Source: RGIG6375 sp964472725
Lineage (GTDB): Bacteria; Bacillota; Clostridia; Oscillospirales; Oscillospiraceae
Direction: 5' to 3'
DNA length: 64,000 bases
NCBI GenBank assembly: GCA_964472725.1
Contig: CAYYLZ010000004.1
Span: 8,403-72,402 of the forward strand
Part shown: positions 42,837-50,215 of the stretch, in pieces
How the letters are laid out: each line of letters starts with the position of its first letter
Position numbering within the stretch: position 1 is the stretch's first letter
Notes under the pieces: model-generated
The model's database searches: none
Told to the model about the DNA's origin: nothing
The model's input: only the letters and a program-made list of their open reading frames with translations
Made by a program: the position numbers and the translations under genes

Positions 42837-43571
42837 TCACACTATCGGTATCTTCTTATTCAAAATCACGCGGCCGGCGCAGCTGAGGCTGCGGTTGCCG
42901 CTGGCATAAATGGTGATGTCCGCGTCCTCGCGCTCACGGTTGAGGGAGAGCAGATAGGTATCGTAGCCGGAGGTGACATACTGCTTGCAGTAGTAGGCGC
43001 CGTCCACGCAGAAAATACCCACCTCGCCCGGATGCACGCCCTGGGCGTCCTTGACGCAGTAGACCACCTGCCCGTCGTGAATGTAAGGCTCCATGCTGTC
43101 GCCGGCGATGGTCACGGCGAACTGGGCGTTCTCCGGCACCTCCTCCGTTACGGGGATATAGGTGAAGTCCTCGTTCTCGATGGGATTGGCGTAGCCCGCC
43201 GCCGCCATGGTGGTGTAATGAGGAATGTACCGCAGCTCCGCCTGCCGCTGCTGCTCCTTCTGAGCGGCGCAGCGGGCGTATTCCTCGTCCAGCGTCAGCT
43301 TCACCATGCGCTGCCCGTGCTCGTCCAGCCTGCGCCAGCGGCCCACCATAAGCTGCTCGGCGGGGCTCATACCATCATCGGAGCCGCAGAGGTAGTCCAG
43401 CGAAACGTTGAAATACTCCGCAAGGCGCAGCAGCGTGCCGAGGCGAATGTTGTCGCTGCCTTTCTTGAACCAGCCGTCAATGGTGGTATAGGGTATACCG
43501 CTGCCAATGGACAGCTCACGCCTGTTTATCCCGCGCTCTTCCATAAGCGCCATGACCCTTTCAATGAACAT
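42837..43571 (-). CDS. CI/LexA-like repressor: XRE helix-turn-helix plus S24 autopeptidase
   Basis: 244 residues from ATG 43571. Residues ~1-62 are a Cro/CI HTH (MEERGINRRELSIGSGIPYTTIDGWFKKG). The C-terminal S24 domain has Ser159 in AGDSMEP and Lys196 in YYCKQY, spaced as in LexA/CI, and an Ala-Gly cleavage candidate (MAAAGYANP). Such proteins cut themselves on RecA filaments, so DNA damage would relieve repression. The promoter and three operator-like palindromes lie in the divergent region. The call is strong; the prophage association is inferred. Confidence 0.92.
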   Translation of the reverse strand: MFIERVMALMEERGINRRELSIGSGIPYTTIDGWFKKGSDNIRLGTLLRLAEYFNVSLDYLCGSDDGMSPAEQLMVGRWRRLDEHGQRMVKLTLDEEYARCAAQKEQQRQAELRYIPHYTTMAAAGYANPIENEDFTYIPVTEEVPENAQFAVTIAGDSMEPYIHDGQVVYCVKDAQGVHPGEVGIFCVDGAYYCKQYVTSGYDTYLLSLNREREDADITIYASGNRSLSCAGRVILNKKIPIV

Positions 43572-43608
43572 ATCCTGCACCCCGCAAAGCAAATTTTTCC
43601 TCAAACTA

Positions 43609-43725
43609 ATTATACCCCAATAGGGAAATTTGTCAACCAAAATTTACCCCTAAAAGTAAAATATTCCTTGAATTAATACGATACAACGTATACAATAAAC
43701 TCGAAAGTTACCACTAAGGGGAAAA
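43609..43725. promoter_or_regulatory. Divergent promoters with three operator-like sites
   Basis: Leftward promoter: TTGACA (43636-43631), 16 bases, TATAAT (43614-43609). Rightward promoter: TTGAAT (43668-43673), 17 bases, TACAAT (43691-43696). Related partial palindromes TACCCCAATAGGGAAA (43613-43628), TTTACCCCTAAAAGTAAA (43643-43660) and TTACCACTAAGGGGAAAA (43708-43725) sit in the leftward spacer, between the promoters, and just past the rightward start. Layout matches a phage-type repressor switch. Confidence 0.75.
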
Positions 43726-43747
43726 CTAAGAGGAAAAATAAGCAAAA

Positions 43748-44164
43748 ATGGGTTATTCGTTAGTTTACACCTCGCCGCTATACCCGGACAGGCAGGACGA
43801 GCCTCGCCTTGCGATATGTCCGGAATGTCTCGGAGAGATATACATAAGCGACCTCTGGGAGGTCGAAGGGGCGGCGATGTACCATAAATCATGTGTTGAA
43901 AGGATGATTGCAAATGGAGATAGAGGATATCTGCCGCATGGCGCGGGCGGAGGGTCTGAGCTACGGGCAGTACGTGTATGTCCACGCCGCCGAGCTGGCG
44001 GGCAAGCGCCCCGTCCAGCGGCTTCGGGCGGGGGAGCGCAGCTGCAGGTGCTGCGGTCGGGCGTTTATACCCACAAGCAATCGCCACCGCTTTTGCCGGA
44101 CGGCCTGCCGGGTGGCGTGGAATCAGGAGAAGCGCAGGAAAATGATGAAGGAGGCGGCCAATGA
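43748..44164 (+). CDS. Small zinc-ribbon-like protein; 3' half overlaps the next gene
   Basis: First gene under the rightward promoter. The first ~57 residues look genuine: ICPECLGEIYISDLWEVEGAAMYHKSCVERM has CxxC and HxxC ligand pairs. From ~43914 on, the frame is Gly/Arg/Pro-rich and runs over a better-looking gene in another frame, ending at TGA 44162-44164. Either the real protein has a meaningless tail, or a frameshift joins it to the next frame. RBS AAGAGGAAAA. Function unknown. Confidence 0.5.
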   Translation: MGYSLVYTSPLYPDRQDEPRLAICPECLGEIYISDLWEVEGAAMYHKSCVERMIANGDRGYLPHGAGGGSELRAVRVCPRRRAGGQAPRPAASGGGAQLQVLRSGVYTHKQSPPLLPDGLPGGVESGEAQENDEGGGQ

Positions 44165-44171
44165 AGGCTAA
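43914..44171 (+). CDS. Small Cys-rich (putative zinc finger) protein
   Basis: 85 residues from ATG 43914; TTG 43908 is also in frame. The N-terminal helix is MEIEDICRMARAEGLSYGQYV; the C-terminal part is SCRCCGRAFIPTSNRHRFCRTACRVAWNQEKRRKMMKE, with CxxC...CxxxC spacing as in FCS-type zinc fingers, followed by a basic helix. Likely nucleic-acid binding. Overlaps both the preceding frame and the start of the sigma-like gene at 44161. Confidence 0.65.
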   Translation: MEIEDICRMARAEGLSYGQYVYVHAAELAGKRPVQRLRAGERSCRCCGRAFIPTSNRHRFCRTACRVAWNQEKRRKMMKEAANEG

Positions 44172-44568
44172 GGAGATAATGGAGGATATTGCCCGCACCC
44201 GGGCGAATTTCAAAAAGGCCAGCCGCAGGCTGTGGGACTATCTGGAGGAGAAAAACGAGTTCCGTGACCCCCTCGACCCGCTTACGCTGGGCACCGACGG
44301 GGAGATACTGCTGGAGCTGGCGCACATCGCCGCCCGCCGTGAGATGGAGGCGAAAACTCTCGCCGACCAGCTCATCGGCGCCCTGAAGGACGAGCGGGCG
44401 GAGGCGGTGCTGCGCCTGCGATATATGGACGGCATGAGCTGGGAGCTGATAGTCCGCTTTTTTGAGGATATCGACCAGCCCATCAGCGAGCGCCACCTGT
44501 ACCGCGTCCACGCCAAGGCGCTGGAGCGGATAGATGATTTTTTGGCGGAAATGTCCATGGGAGCGTGA
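44161..44568 (+). CDS. Phage-type sigma-like regulator (DUF1492/ArpU-like)
   Basis: 135 residues, start after AAGGAGG. All-helical: an N-terminal basic helix, central KTLADQLIGALKDERAEAVLRLRYMDGMSWELIVRFFEDIDQPISERHLYRVHAKALERIDDF. The LRLRYMDGMSWE..S.RHLYRVHAKAL pattern is the sigma-70 region 4-like HTH common in phage late or packaging regulators. Third gene of the repressor-controlled operon, followed by a terminator. The target promoter is unknown. Confidence 0.7.
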   Translation: MKAKEIMEDIARTRANFKKASRRLWDYLEEKNEFRDPLDPLTLGTDGEILLELAHIAARREMEAKTLADQLIGALKDERAEAVLRLRYMDGMSWELIVRFFEDIDQPISERHLYRVHAKALERIDDFLAEMSMGA

Positions 44569-44572
44569 ATAA

Positions 44573-44603
44573 AAATGCCCTTTGCCCTGCGGCGAAGGGC
44601 ATT
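44573..44603 (+). terminator. Hairpin terminator after the sigma-like gene
   Basis: AAATGCCCTT ... AAGGGCATTT stem, 5 bases after the stop; a second hairpin GGAGCGCCG / CGGCGCTCC lies at 44612-44633. The T-tract is short. Confidence 0.6.
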
Positions 44604-44671
44604 TCTGCAGGGAGCGCCGCCCTCGGCGCTCCGCTGAATATGATACCTTGAACAGCGGAAGGGAGAGAAAA

Positions 44672-45274
44672 ATGCAGCGGGTATACGGTTATGTTCGCGT
44701 CAGCAGCCGCGATCAGAGCGAAGACAGACAGTTGATAGCGCTGCGGGAGATAGGCGTTTCAGAGAAAAATATATACACCGATAAGCAGTCCGGCAAGGAC
44801 TTTAACCGTCCGCAGTATAAGCGGCTGCTGAAGAAATTAAAAAAAGACGACCTGCTTTACATAAAAAGCATAGATCGCCTTGGAAGAAACTATGAGGAAA
44901 TATTGCAGCAGTGGCGGACGCTGACCAAGGAAAAAGGCATTGATATTGTGGTTCTTGATATGCCGCTGCTGGATACCCGCCGGGGCAAAGATCTGCTGGG
45001 CACGTTTATAAGCGATATCGTGCTGCAGCTGCTCAGCTTCGTGGCGGAGAACGAGCGCAGCAATATCCGTCAGCGGCAGGCCGAGGGTATAGCTGCCGCC
45101 AAAGCGCGGGGCGTGAAGTTCGGCAGACCGCCCGCGCCTCTGCCGGAGAATTTTTACCAGGTGCATAAGGCGTGGCGGGATAAAAAGCTTACGCTGAAAG
45201 AAGCCGCCGCAGCCTGCAATATGCCGCCCGGCACCTTCTACAGCAAGGCCCGAAAATTTGAAAATGGGGATTAA
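44672..45274 (+). CDS. Serine recombinase (resolvase/invertase family)
   Basis: 200 residues from ATG 44672 (GGGAGAGAAA upstream). The resolvase domain has VYGYVRVSSRDQSEDRQ with catalytic Ser11, the IKSIDRLGRNYEEIL motif and the E-helix region LLSFVAENERSNIRQRQAEGIAAAKARGVKFGRP. A short HTH (LTLKEAAAACNMPPGTFYSKARKF) follows. Small size groups it with resolvases/invertases rather than large phage integrases. Inverted copies of a 15-bp sequence lie just downstream and may be its site. Own transcription unit. Confidence 0.92.
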   Translation: MQRVYGYVRVSSRDQSEDRQLIALREIGVSEKNIYTDKQSGKDFNRPQYKRLLKKLKKDDLLYIKSIDRLGRNYEEILQQWRTLTKEKGIDIVVLDMPLLDTRRGKDLLGTFISDIVLQLLSFVAENERSNIRQRQAEGIAAAKARGVKFGRPPAPLPENFYQVHKAWRDKKLTLKEAAAACNMPPGTFYSKARKFENGD

Positions 45275-45285
45275 ACAAAAAGCAC

Positions 45286-45335
45286 TCTGAATTTGTAAAA
45301 GTGTACTTTTGCAAATTCAGGGTGCTTTTTTTATT
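45286..45335 (+). terminator. Terminator of the recombinase gene containing a 23-bp near-palindrome
   Basis: AAGCACTCTGAATTTG pairs with CAAATTCAGGGTGCTT, followed by TTTTTT. The loop is itself the palindrome AAAAGTGTACTTTT. Terminator and site overlap. Confidence 0.8.
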
Positions 45336-45416
45336 GGTGCAATTATATATCAAATAATGCAATTATTCAAGGCATTTTCCCAATAATTAACGGATATGTG
45401 GGCAAAAACTGAACTG

Positions 45417-45431
45417 TTTGCAAAAGTACAC
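45417..45431. repeat. Inverted copy of a 15-bp sequence in the recombinase terminator
   Basis: TTTGCAAAAGTACAC is the exact complement of GTGTACTTTTGCAAA at 45301-45315, 101 bases away. Possible recombination or regulatory site. Confidence 0.6.
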
Positions 45432-45460
45432 TATATCAAAAATGTGATTTAGCTCTTACC

Positions 45461-45567
45461 GTCATTCCGAGCGGAGCGAGGAATCCCACGGTTGAATAGT
45501 ACGCAGGAACGATTACAAACAGCGTCTACATGGGGGATTCTTCGGCACTTCGTGCCTCTGAATGACA
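45461..45567. repeat. Family A repeat (reversed) before the pilin-like gene
   Basis: GTCATTCCGAGCGGAGCGAG ... CACTTCGTGCCTCTGAATGACA, ending 27 bases before the pilin RBS. Confidence 0.75.
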
Positions 45568-45602
45568 AGTAAACTTTATCGATCTGTTAATAAGAAAGGA
45601 AA

Positions 45603-46898
45603 ATGATTATGAAACGAAAAAAACCACGGAGAACCGCCGGTTTTACCCTTGTGGAGCTTGTTGTGGTGATCGCCATACTGGGTATACTGGCAGGCGGCGC
45701 CACCGTTGGTTACAGCGGCTATGTGAAAAACGCGAATAAAAAAGCGGATATGGTACTGGCGGGTAATGTAGTTCGCGCGGTTGAAACCGCAGGCAACTCC
45801 TATCTGGCCAGCTTTGAGGTGGAAGACCAGTATGAGAAGGGTCTGCAGAAGCCCGTTGGTTTCATTGTGATGAGCCATACGGCACTGGATGATCAGAATA
45901 ATTATGCGAAAATTATTTTGCCCGAGGGTTCTGCTGGCAATCCTCTGGATTTTGCCATCTCTGCCGCATACGGTTCTGATTACTCTACCGAACTGAAGCT
46001 GAAGTATGACTCATGGGAGAGCGGTACCTACGCCTCCTTCTATGCTGAAGCGGAGGCCATGATTGATAAGGTCGATACAATGGGTACGGCAGTAGTAAAC
46101 TTCATGAATATACTTGAAAAAACTAAGATAATAACGGTAAAAGACGGAGCGGTAACTTATAAGAAAAATTTGGTCTATGGTGATTCAGTAACTAAGCAGG
46201 TGCTGAGTGATGATTATACAAATAGTGATGAAATAGTAGCTTCTTTGGCAAATGCAATGGCAGATGTGGATCGCTCTACTTTTGTTGAAACGTGGGCAAA
46301 ATTGACCAGCGAAGGTACAGAGGGTTTTGGACTGCCCGGCCGTGAACATTATGCTGCTGTTCGTGGAGCTTATAGCCAATGTTTTGCGAATTTTGTAACG
46401 AATGCAAATAACCACACAAGTTGCGCCAATCATAGTAGTGAAATTGCCAATTACGGTGAAGGAGCTTTGGACCTGATTGGATTCCCTTCAAGTATTTCAA
46501 AGTACGTTGATTCTGACTTGAAATTCCCTAAGGCCGTTGTTGGCGAGACTTATAATAATGGCAGTGGACTGACGGCAAATTCCTCCACATGGAATAAGTG
46601 TGAAGATTGCTATAAGCTGTGGCAGGAGTATTATGACAGCGCACAGGCACGTGCTGACGCAGGCGCATTCTATGACACTATGGTCGCCGCATCTACCTAT
46701 GATGCCGAAGACCCTGCAAATGAGGGCAATACTATGATGGACTGGGCAAAAGATCAGGCAAAGATTTTTGGCGACATGTACACGGCTGTTGAAGAATACA
46801 GCAATGGCAGAAGCGTCATTGTTGTTGCGGTCTATGAAAAGGAAGGAAAGCTGGATTTCCAGGTTTCTCCCTCCGCCGCTGATCCCCGCGACAATTAA
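45603..46898 (+). CDS. Type IV pilin-like protein with class III signal and large variable domain
   Basis: 431 residues. The prepilin leader KRKKPRRTAG is followed by FTLVELVVVIAILGILAGGATVGYSGYV: cleavage after Gly13, Glu5 of the mature protein present. A conserved helix (NKKADMVLAGNVVRAVETAGNSYL) precedes a large domain with no family I recognise. The middle third (~46080-46560) is markedly more AT-rich than both ends. No pilus ATPase or prepilin peptidase is in the window. Alternative start: ATG 45609. Surface display or pseudopilus role is inferred. Confidence 0.8.
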   Translation: MIMKRKKPRRTAGFTLVELVVVIAILGILAGGATVGYSGYVKNANKKADMVLAGNVVRAVETAGNSYLASFEVEDQYEKGLQKPVGFIVMSHTALDDQNNYAKIILPEGSAGNPLDFAISAAYGSDYSTELKLKYDSWESGTYASFYAEAEAMIDKVDTMGTAVVNFMNILEKTKIITVKDGAVTYKKNLVYGDSVTKQVLSDDYTNSDEIVASLANAMADVDRSTFVETWAKLTSEGTEGFGLPGREHYAAVRGAYSQCFANFVTNANNHTSCANHSSEIANYGEGALDLIGFPSSISKYVDSDLKFPKAVVGETYNNGSGLTANSSTWNKCEDCYKLWQEYYDSAQARADAGAFYDTMVAASTYDAEDPANEGNTMMDWAKDQAKIFGDMYTAVEEYSNGRSVIVVAVYEKEGKLDFQVSPSAADPRDN

Positions 46899-46901
46899 CC
46901 C

Positions 46902-47222
46902 ATGAAAGAGCTGCTTAAATCACAAAGCAAGCCGCTGCTTATTCTGCTGCTTGCCACTTATCTGCTGAACATCTTCGACCTGTGGTTCACGCTCTACGCT
47001 CTCGACAACGTACCCGGGGCCTTTGAGATGAATCCGTTCTTTCAGCTGATGCTCCGGTTCCCGGTGTTCCTCTGCATATACAAATACGCGGTGCTGCCCT
47101 TCGCGCTGTACATCATGTACCGCTTCCGGGCTCTTCGCCTTGCCCGCTTCGGCCAGTACCTCTGCTTCGCGGTTTTCCTTGTGAACACAGTGTATCAGAT
47201 ATGGAGCATTTCTCTATGGTGA
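46902..47222 (+). CDS. Small membrane protein (DUF5658-like)
   Basis: 106 residues, starting 4 bases after the pilin stop. Three predicted helices: PLLILLLATYLLNIFDLWFTLYAL, FPVFLCIYKYAVLPFALYIMY and FGQYLCFAVFLVNTVYQIWSI. The LNIFDLWFTLYAL..G..E.NPF pattern is that of DUF5658 proteins. Co-transcribed with the pilin-like gene, so a role in its membrane handling is possible but unproven. Confidence 0.75.
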   Translation: MKELLKSQSKPLLILLLATYLLNIFDLWFTLYALDNVPGAFEMNPFFQLMLRFPVFLCIYKYAVLPFALYIMYRFRALRLARFGQYLCFAVFLVNTVYQIWSISLW

Positions 47223-47226
47223 CCTT

Positions 47227-47260
47227 AACCCCCGCAGGTTTCCCTGCGGGGGTTGGTTTT
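47227..47260 (+). terminator. Intrinsic terminator of the pilin operon
   Basis: AACCCCCGCAGG / CCTGCGGGGGTT stem followed by GGTTTTAT. Confidence 0.85.
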
Positions 47261-47264
47261 ATGC

Positions 47265-47367
47265 GTCATTCAGAGGGCGCAGCCCGAAGAATCTCCCAAA
47301 TGGTTTTTCCGCAGTTGTTACTGCGTTCCATTCAAGCGGGGGATTCCTCGCGATGCTCGGAATGACG
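47265..47367 (+). repeat. Family A repeat
   Basis: GTCATTCAGAGGGCGCAGCC ... TCGCGATGCTCGGAATGACG, immediately after the terminator. Confidence 0.8.
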
Positions 47368-47407
47368 CGATTATTTTGCGCTGCCGGCAGCGAAGCGGAA
47401 CGCGAAA

Positions 47408-47453
47408 AGAGCAAGAACAAAATGGTAAGCACCATTTGTCCTTGCTCTTGTAT
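47408..47453 (-). terminator. Probable terminator of the CNNM gene
   Basis: On the minus strand, AGAGCAAGGACAAATGGTGC pairs with ACCATTTTGTTCTTGCTCT, followed by TTTCG. It lies beyond the hairpin array. Confidence 0.6.
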
Positions 47454-47480
47454 TATGAATATGTTTGATATAAATCCCTC

Positions 47481-47556
47481 GTTTGCTAAGCAAACATATC
47501 GAGTGCGTCAGCACATATCGAATGCCGCAGGCATATATCGAAAATCCTGCAAAGGA
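47481..47556. repeat. Array of four unlike hairpins joined by ATATCGA linkers
   Basis: GTTTGC TAA GCAAAC, GTGC GTCA GCAC, ATGCC GCA GGCAT and TCCT GCAA AGGA, separated by three exact ATATCGA linkers (47496-47502, 47515-47521, 47535-47541) and followed by ATCTCGA. It lies in the 3' untranslated region of the CNNM gene. Stem sequences differ; linkers are constant. Confidence 0.8.
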
Positions 47557-47573
47557 GTTATCTCGATTACATT

Positions 47574-48893
47574 TTATTCCTCTTCTTTTTTCTCGATAGT
47601 GATTATTGCCCGCTCGATGCGGTGCTCGAGAATATCGGTGACGCTGATGTGCATGGGCGGGATATCTATCTCGAAGCGGCTGCCGTCCTCGGGAATGAAG
47701 CCGTAGGCGTCAAAGACAAGGCCGCCGAAGGTGTCGAAATCGCCTTCTTCAAGGGCGATACCCAGCTTTTCGCAAAGCTCGTCGATGGGGAGGCTGCCGC
47801 GCACTGCCCACTTGTTTTCCTCCAACTGCTCGAACTCGGGGGCTTCGTCCTCCTCCTCGGGACCGTTGTTCAGGTCGCCCACTATCTGTTCCAGCAGGTC
47901 GTTCATGGTAACAATACCGCTTACGCCGCCGTATTCGTCAAGAAGCACGGCGAAACGGTTGCGCTTTTGCTTCATCTGCTTGAAAAGCACGTCGGCAGTG
48001 AGGGTCTCGGGCACGAAATAGGGTGCCTTGACCGCGTTTGCCATAACGCTTTCGCGGCCGCCGTCCTTGTAGCGGAAATAGTCCTTCACGTTGAGCACGC
48101 CGATAACGTTGTCCACGGTGGAGTCGCATACGGGGTAGAGGCTGAAGCCGGTGGAGTAAATGGTGTCCTCCCATATGTACTCGTCGTCCTCGGTCCAGAG
48201 TACCTCGATGTCGGTGCGGTGGGTGGCGAACTCGTCAACGGAGATGTCGTCGAACTCGAAAACGTTCTGTATCATCTCCCGCTCCTCGATGTCGATGGTG
48301 CCCAGCTTGCTGCCCGCGTCCACCATCATGCGTATCTCTTCCTCGCTGTTTTCCTCCTCCTCGGCGTCGGGGTCGATGCCGAACAGGCGCAGCACGCCGT
48401 TGGTGGAGGCGGTGAGCAGCCATACAACGGGGGCGAAAATTCTGGCGAAGAAGCTTATCATATTGGCCATGGCAAGACCCAGCTTCTCCGCCTTCTGCAT
48501 GGCGATGCGCTTGGGAACAAGCTCGCCCAGCACAAGGGTGAGGAAGGAGAGGATAAGGGTGATGAGCACAACGGAGATGGAGTCCAGCGTGGCCTCGGGA
48601 ATGGGTACGTTCAGGCGCAGCAGCAGATTTACCAGCTTGTCGGAGAAGTTGTCCGCCGCGAATGCGCTGCCCAGAAAGCCCGAGAGGGTGATGGCCACCT
48701 GAATGGTAGCCAGGAATTTCGCCGGCTGCTCGGTGAGCTTCAGCAGACGGGTGGCGCGCTTGTCGCCCTGAGCGTCCAGCTGCTGGAGCTTTATGTCGTT
48801 GATGGAAATAACGGCTATCTCAGCGCAGGCGAATACCGCGTTGAGAGCGATGAGAATAAGCTGAAGAAGTAATTGCCAAATCACTGTGTCCAA
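47574..48893 (-). CDS. CNNM/CorC-family membrane protein with CBS pair (hemolysin family)
   Basis: 439 residues. The CNNM transmembrane domain (~1-180) has the start LILIALNAVFACAEIAVISIND and LVLGELVPKRIAMQKAE. Two CBS domains (~200-330) include AVLLDEYGGVSGIVTMNDLLEQIVGDL. The C-terminal CorC/HlyC domain ends with FEIDIPPMHISVTDILEHRIERAIITI. Relatives transport or regulate Mg2+ or Na+; 'hemolysin' is a historical name. A perfect-consensus promoter and an odd short ORF lie in its leader. Confidence 0.93.
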   Translation of the reverse strand: MDTVIWQLLLQLILIALNAVFACAEIAVISINDIKLQQLDAQGDKRATRLLKLTEQPAKFLATIQVAITLSGFLGSAFAADNFSDKLVNLLLRLNVPIPEATLDSISVVLITLILSFLTLVLGELVPKRIAMQKAEKLGLAMANMISFFARIFAPVVWLLTASTNGVLRLFGIDPDAEEEENSEEEIRMMVDAGSKLGTIDIEEREMIQNVFEFDDISVDEFATHRTDIEVLWTEDDEYIWEDTIYSTGFSLYPVCDSTVDNVIGVLNVKDYFRYKDGGRESVMANAVKAPYFVPETLTADVLFKQMKQKRNRFAVLLDEYGGVSGIVTMNDLLEQIVGDLNNGPEEEDEAPEFEQLEENKWAVRGSLPIDELCEKLGIALEEGDFDTFGGLVFDAYGFIPEDGSRFEIDIPPMHISVTDILEHRIERAIITIEKKEEE

Positions 48894-48953
48894 GAAAGTT
48901 TCCTCCTAAATAACTAAAAAAGGGTGCAAAAAAGACACACTCATCTAACCCCG

Positions 48954-49037
48954 TCAAGCGGAGCGCGAGTATGCCGAACAAAAATTATATGTGGTTTTTA
49001 TTAGACTGTTAGCGTAGCCGCCGTCGTCGGATTCCAT
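48954..49037 (-). CDS. Possible 27-codon leader ORF upstream of the CNNM gene
   Basis: MESDDGGYANSLIKTTYNFC.. ends at TGA 60 bases before the CNNM start, on the same transcript. AGGCAGG lies 10 bases before its ATG. It may be a leader peptide or the remains of an N terminus of a related transporter. Very short, so weakly supported. Confidence 0.3.
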   Translation of the reverse strand: MESDDGGYANSLIKTTYNFCSAYSRSA

Positions 49038-49077
49038 TTGATGATACCTGCCTGTTATCTTGAAATATTCGAGAAGT

Positions 49078-49106
49078 AATATAGCATGATAAAATGTTTT
49101 TGTCAA
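49078..49106 (-). promoter_or_regulatory. Perfect -35 promoter of the CNNM gene
   Basis: On the minus strand, TTGACA, 17 bases, TATATT, giving a ~180-base leader. The 307-bp gap (48894-49200) otherwise holds only the short ORF and a weak rightward -10 (TATGAT at ~49164). Confidence 0.85.
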
Positions 49107-49200
49107 TGCGGGAAATTGATAAAGTTCGGTAAAGATGGCGTTCCATTTTAAGGAATAATCTGTTATGATAGTGGCAAATGAATGAAAAAAGGGAGCTGAC

Positions 49201-50178
49201 ATGATGATAAACGTAGTGCTGTCCTCCGGTTTCCGCGAGGAAAACAAGGAACGGATCATAGCCGCCGGCGGCGGGGTATGCCGCTTTACCGAGCTGGGCA
49301 TGGATACGCCCAAGGCCGAGGCGGAGAAAATAATGGCCGAGGCCGAGGTGCTCATCGGCTTCGTGAACCCCGGACTGTTTGCCGTGGCGAAAAATCTTAA
49401 GCTGCTGCAGGCAACATGGGCGGGTGTGGACGCCATCGCCGCCGCCGTTCCCGAGGGTGTGACCATGACCAACGCCAGCGGTGCCTTCGGCCCCGTCATT
49501 GCCGAGTATATGGTATCCTGCGCAATGGCGCTGGCAAGACTTATCCCCGCCTATGCCCGCCGCCGTCGCTGGCAGGATATCGGCTGCGAGCTGACCTTTG
49601 AGGGCAAGCGGGCGCTGATTTTGGGTGCGGGCGATATCGGCGTGTGCGTTGCCCGCCGCATGAAGCCCTTCGGCATGACCATTGCGGGCGTGCGCCGCGT
49701 GCCCCGCGCTATCCCCGAGGGTTTCGACGAAATGTATACCCTCGATGAGCTGGACGAGCAGCTGGCGCTGGCGGATTATGTGTTCTGCGTGCTGCCCGGC
49801 ACAAAGGAGACCGCCGGTCTGCTGGACGAGCGCCGTCTGCGTTTGATGAAAAAGACCGCAGTGCTGGTCAACGCAGGCCGCGGCAGCCTTATCGATATCG
49901 CCGCACTGGAAAAGGTAATGGCGGAAGGCCATCTCTTCGGCGCGGCCCTGGACGTTACCGCTCCCGAACCCCTGCCCGAAAGCAGCCCCCTCTGGGATAT
50001 GGAGAATGTCATCATTACCCCCCACGTGGCGGGTATCGGGTTCGGACACCTGCCAGAGACCGAGCGGAAAATCGCGGATATCTGCTGCGAAAACCTTGCC
50101 CGCTATGTTCGCGGCGAGGCGCTTATAAACCTCGTTGACCGCGCCACGGGGTATAGGGAAACGATGATGGAGAATTGA
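49201..50178 (+). CDS. D-2-hydroxyacid dehydrogenase family protein
   Basis: 325 residues. The NAD-binding Rossmann motif is LILGAGDIGVCVARRMKPFGM; the catalytic trio is Arg in NAGRGSLID, Glu in TAPEPLPESS and His in ITPHVAG. Members reduce 2-keto acids; the substrate here is not predictable. ATG 49201 after AAAGGGAG. It ends inside a D repeat (MEN then TGA in GAGAATTGATAATTA). Standalone gene. Confidence 0.92.
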   Translation: MMINVVLSSGFREENKERIIAAGGGVCRFTELGMDTPKAEAEKIMAEAEVLIGFVNPGLFAVAKNLKLLQATWAGVDAIAAAVPEGVTMTNASGAFGPVIAEYMVSCAMALARLIPAYARRRRWQDIGCELTFEGKRALILGAGDIGVCVARRMKPFGMTIAGVRRVPRAIPEGFDEMYTLDELDEQLALADYVFCVLPGTKETAGLLDERRLRLMKKTAVLVNAGRGSLIDIAALEKVMAEGHLFGAALDVTAPEPLPESSPLWDMENVIITPHVAGIGFGHLPETERKIADICCENLARYVRGEALINLVDRATGYRETMMEN

Positions 50179-50215
50179 TAATTATTTTGTAGGGAGCGGT
50201 AAGTAATCTTAATGA

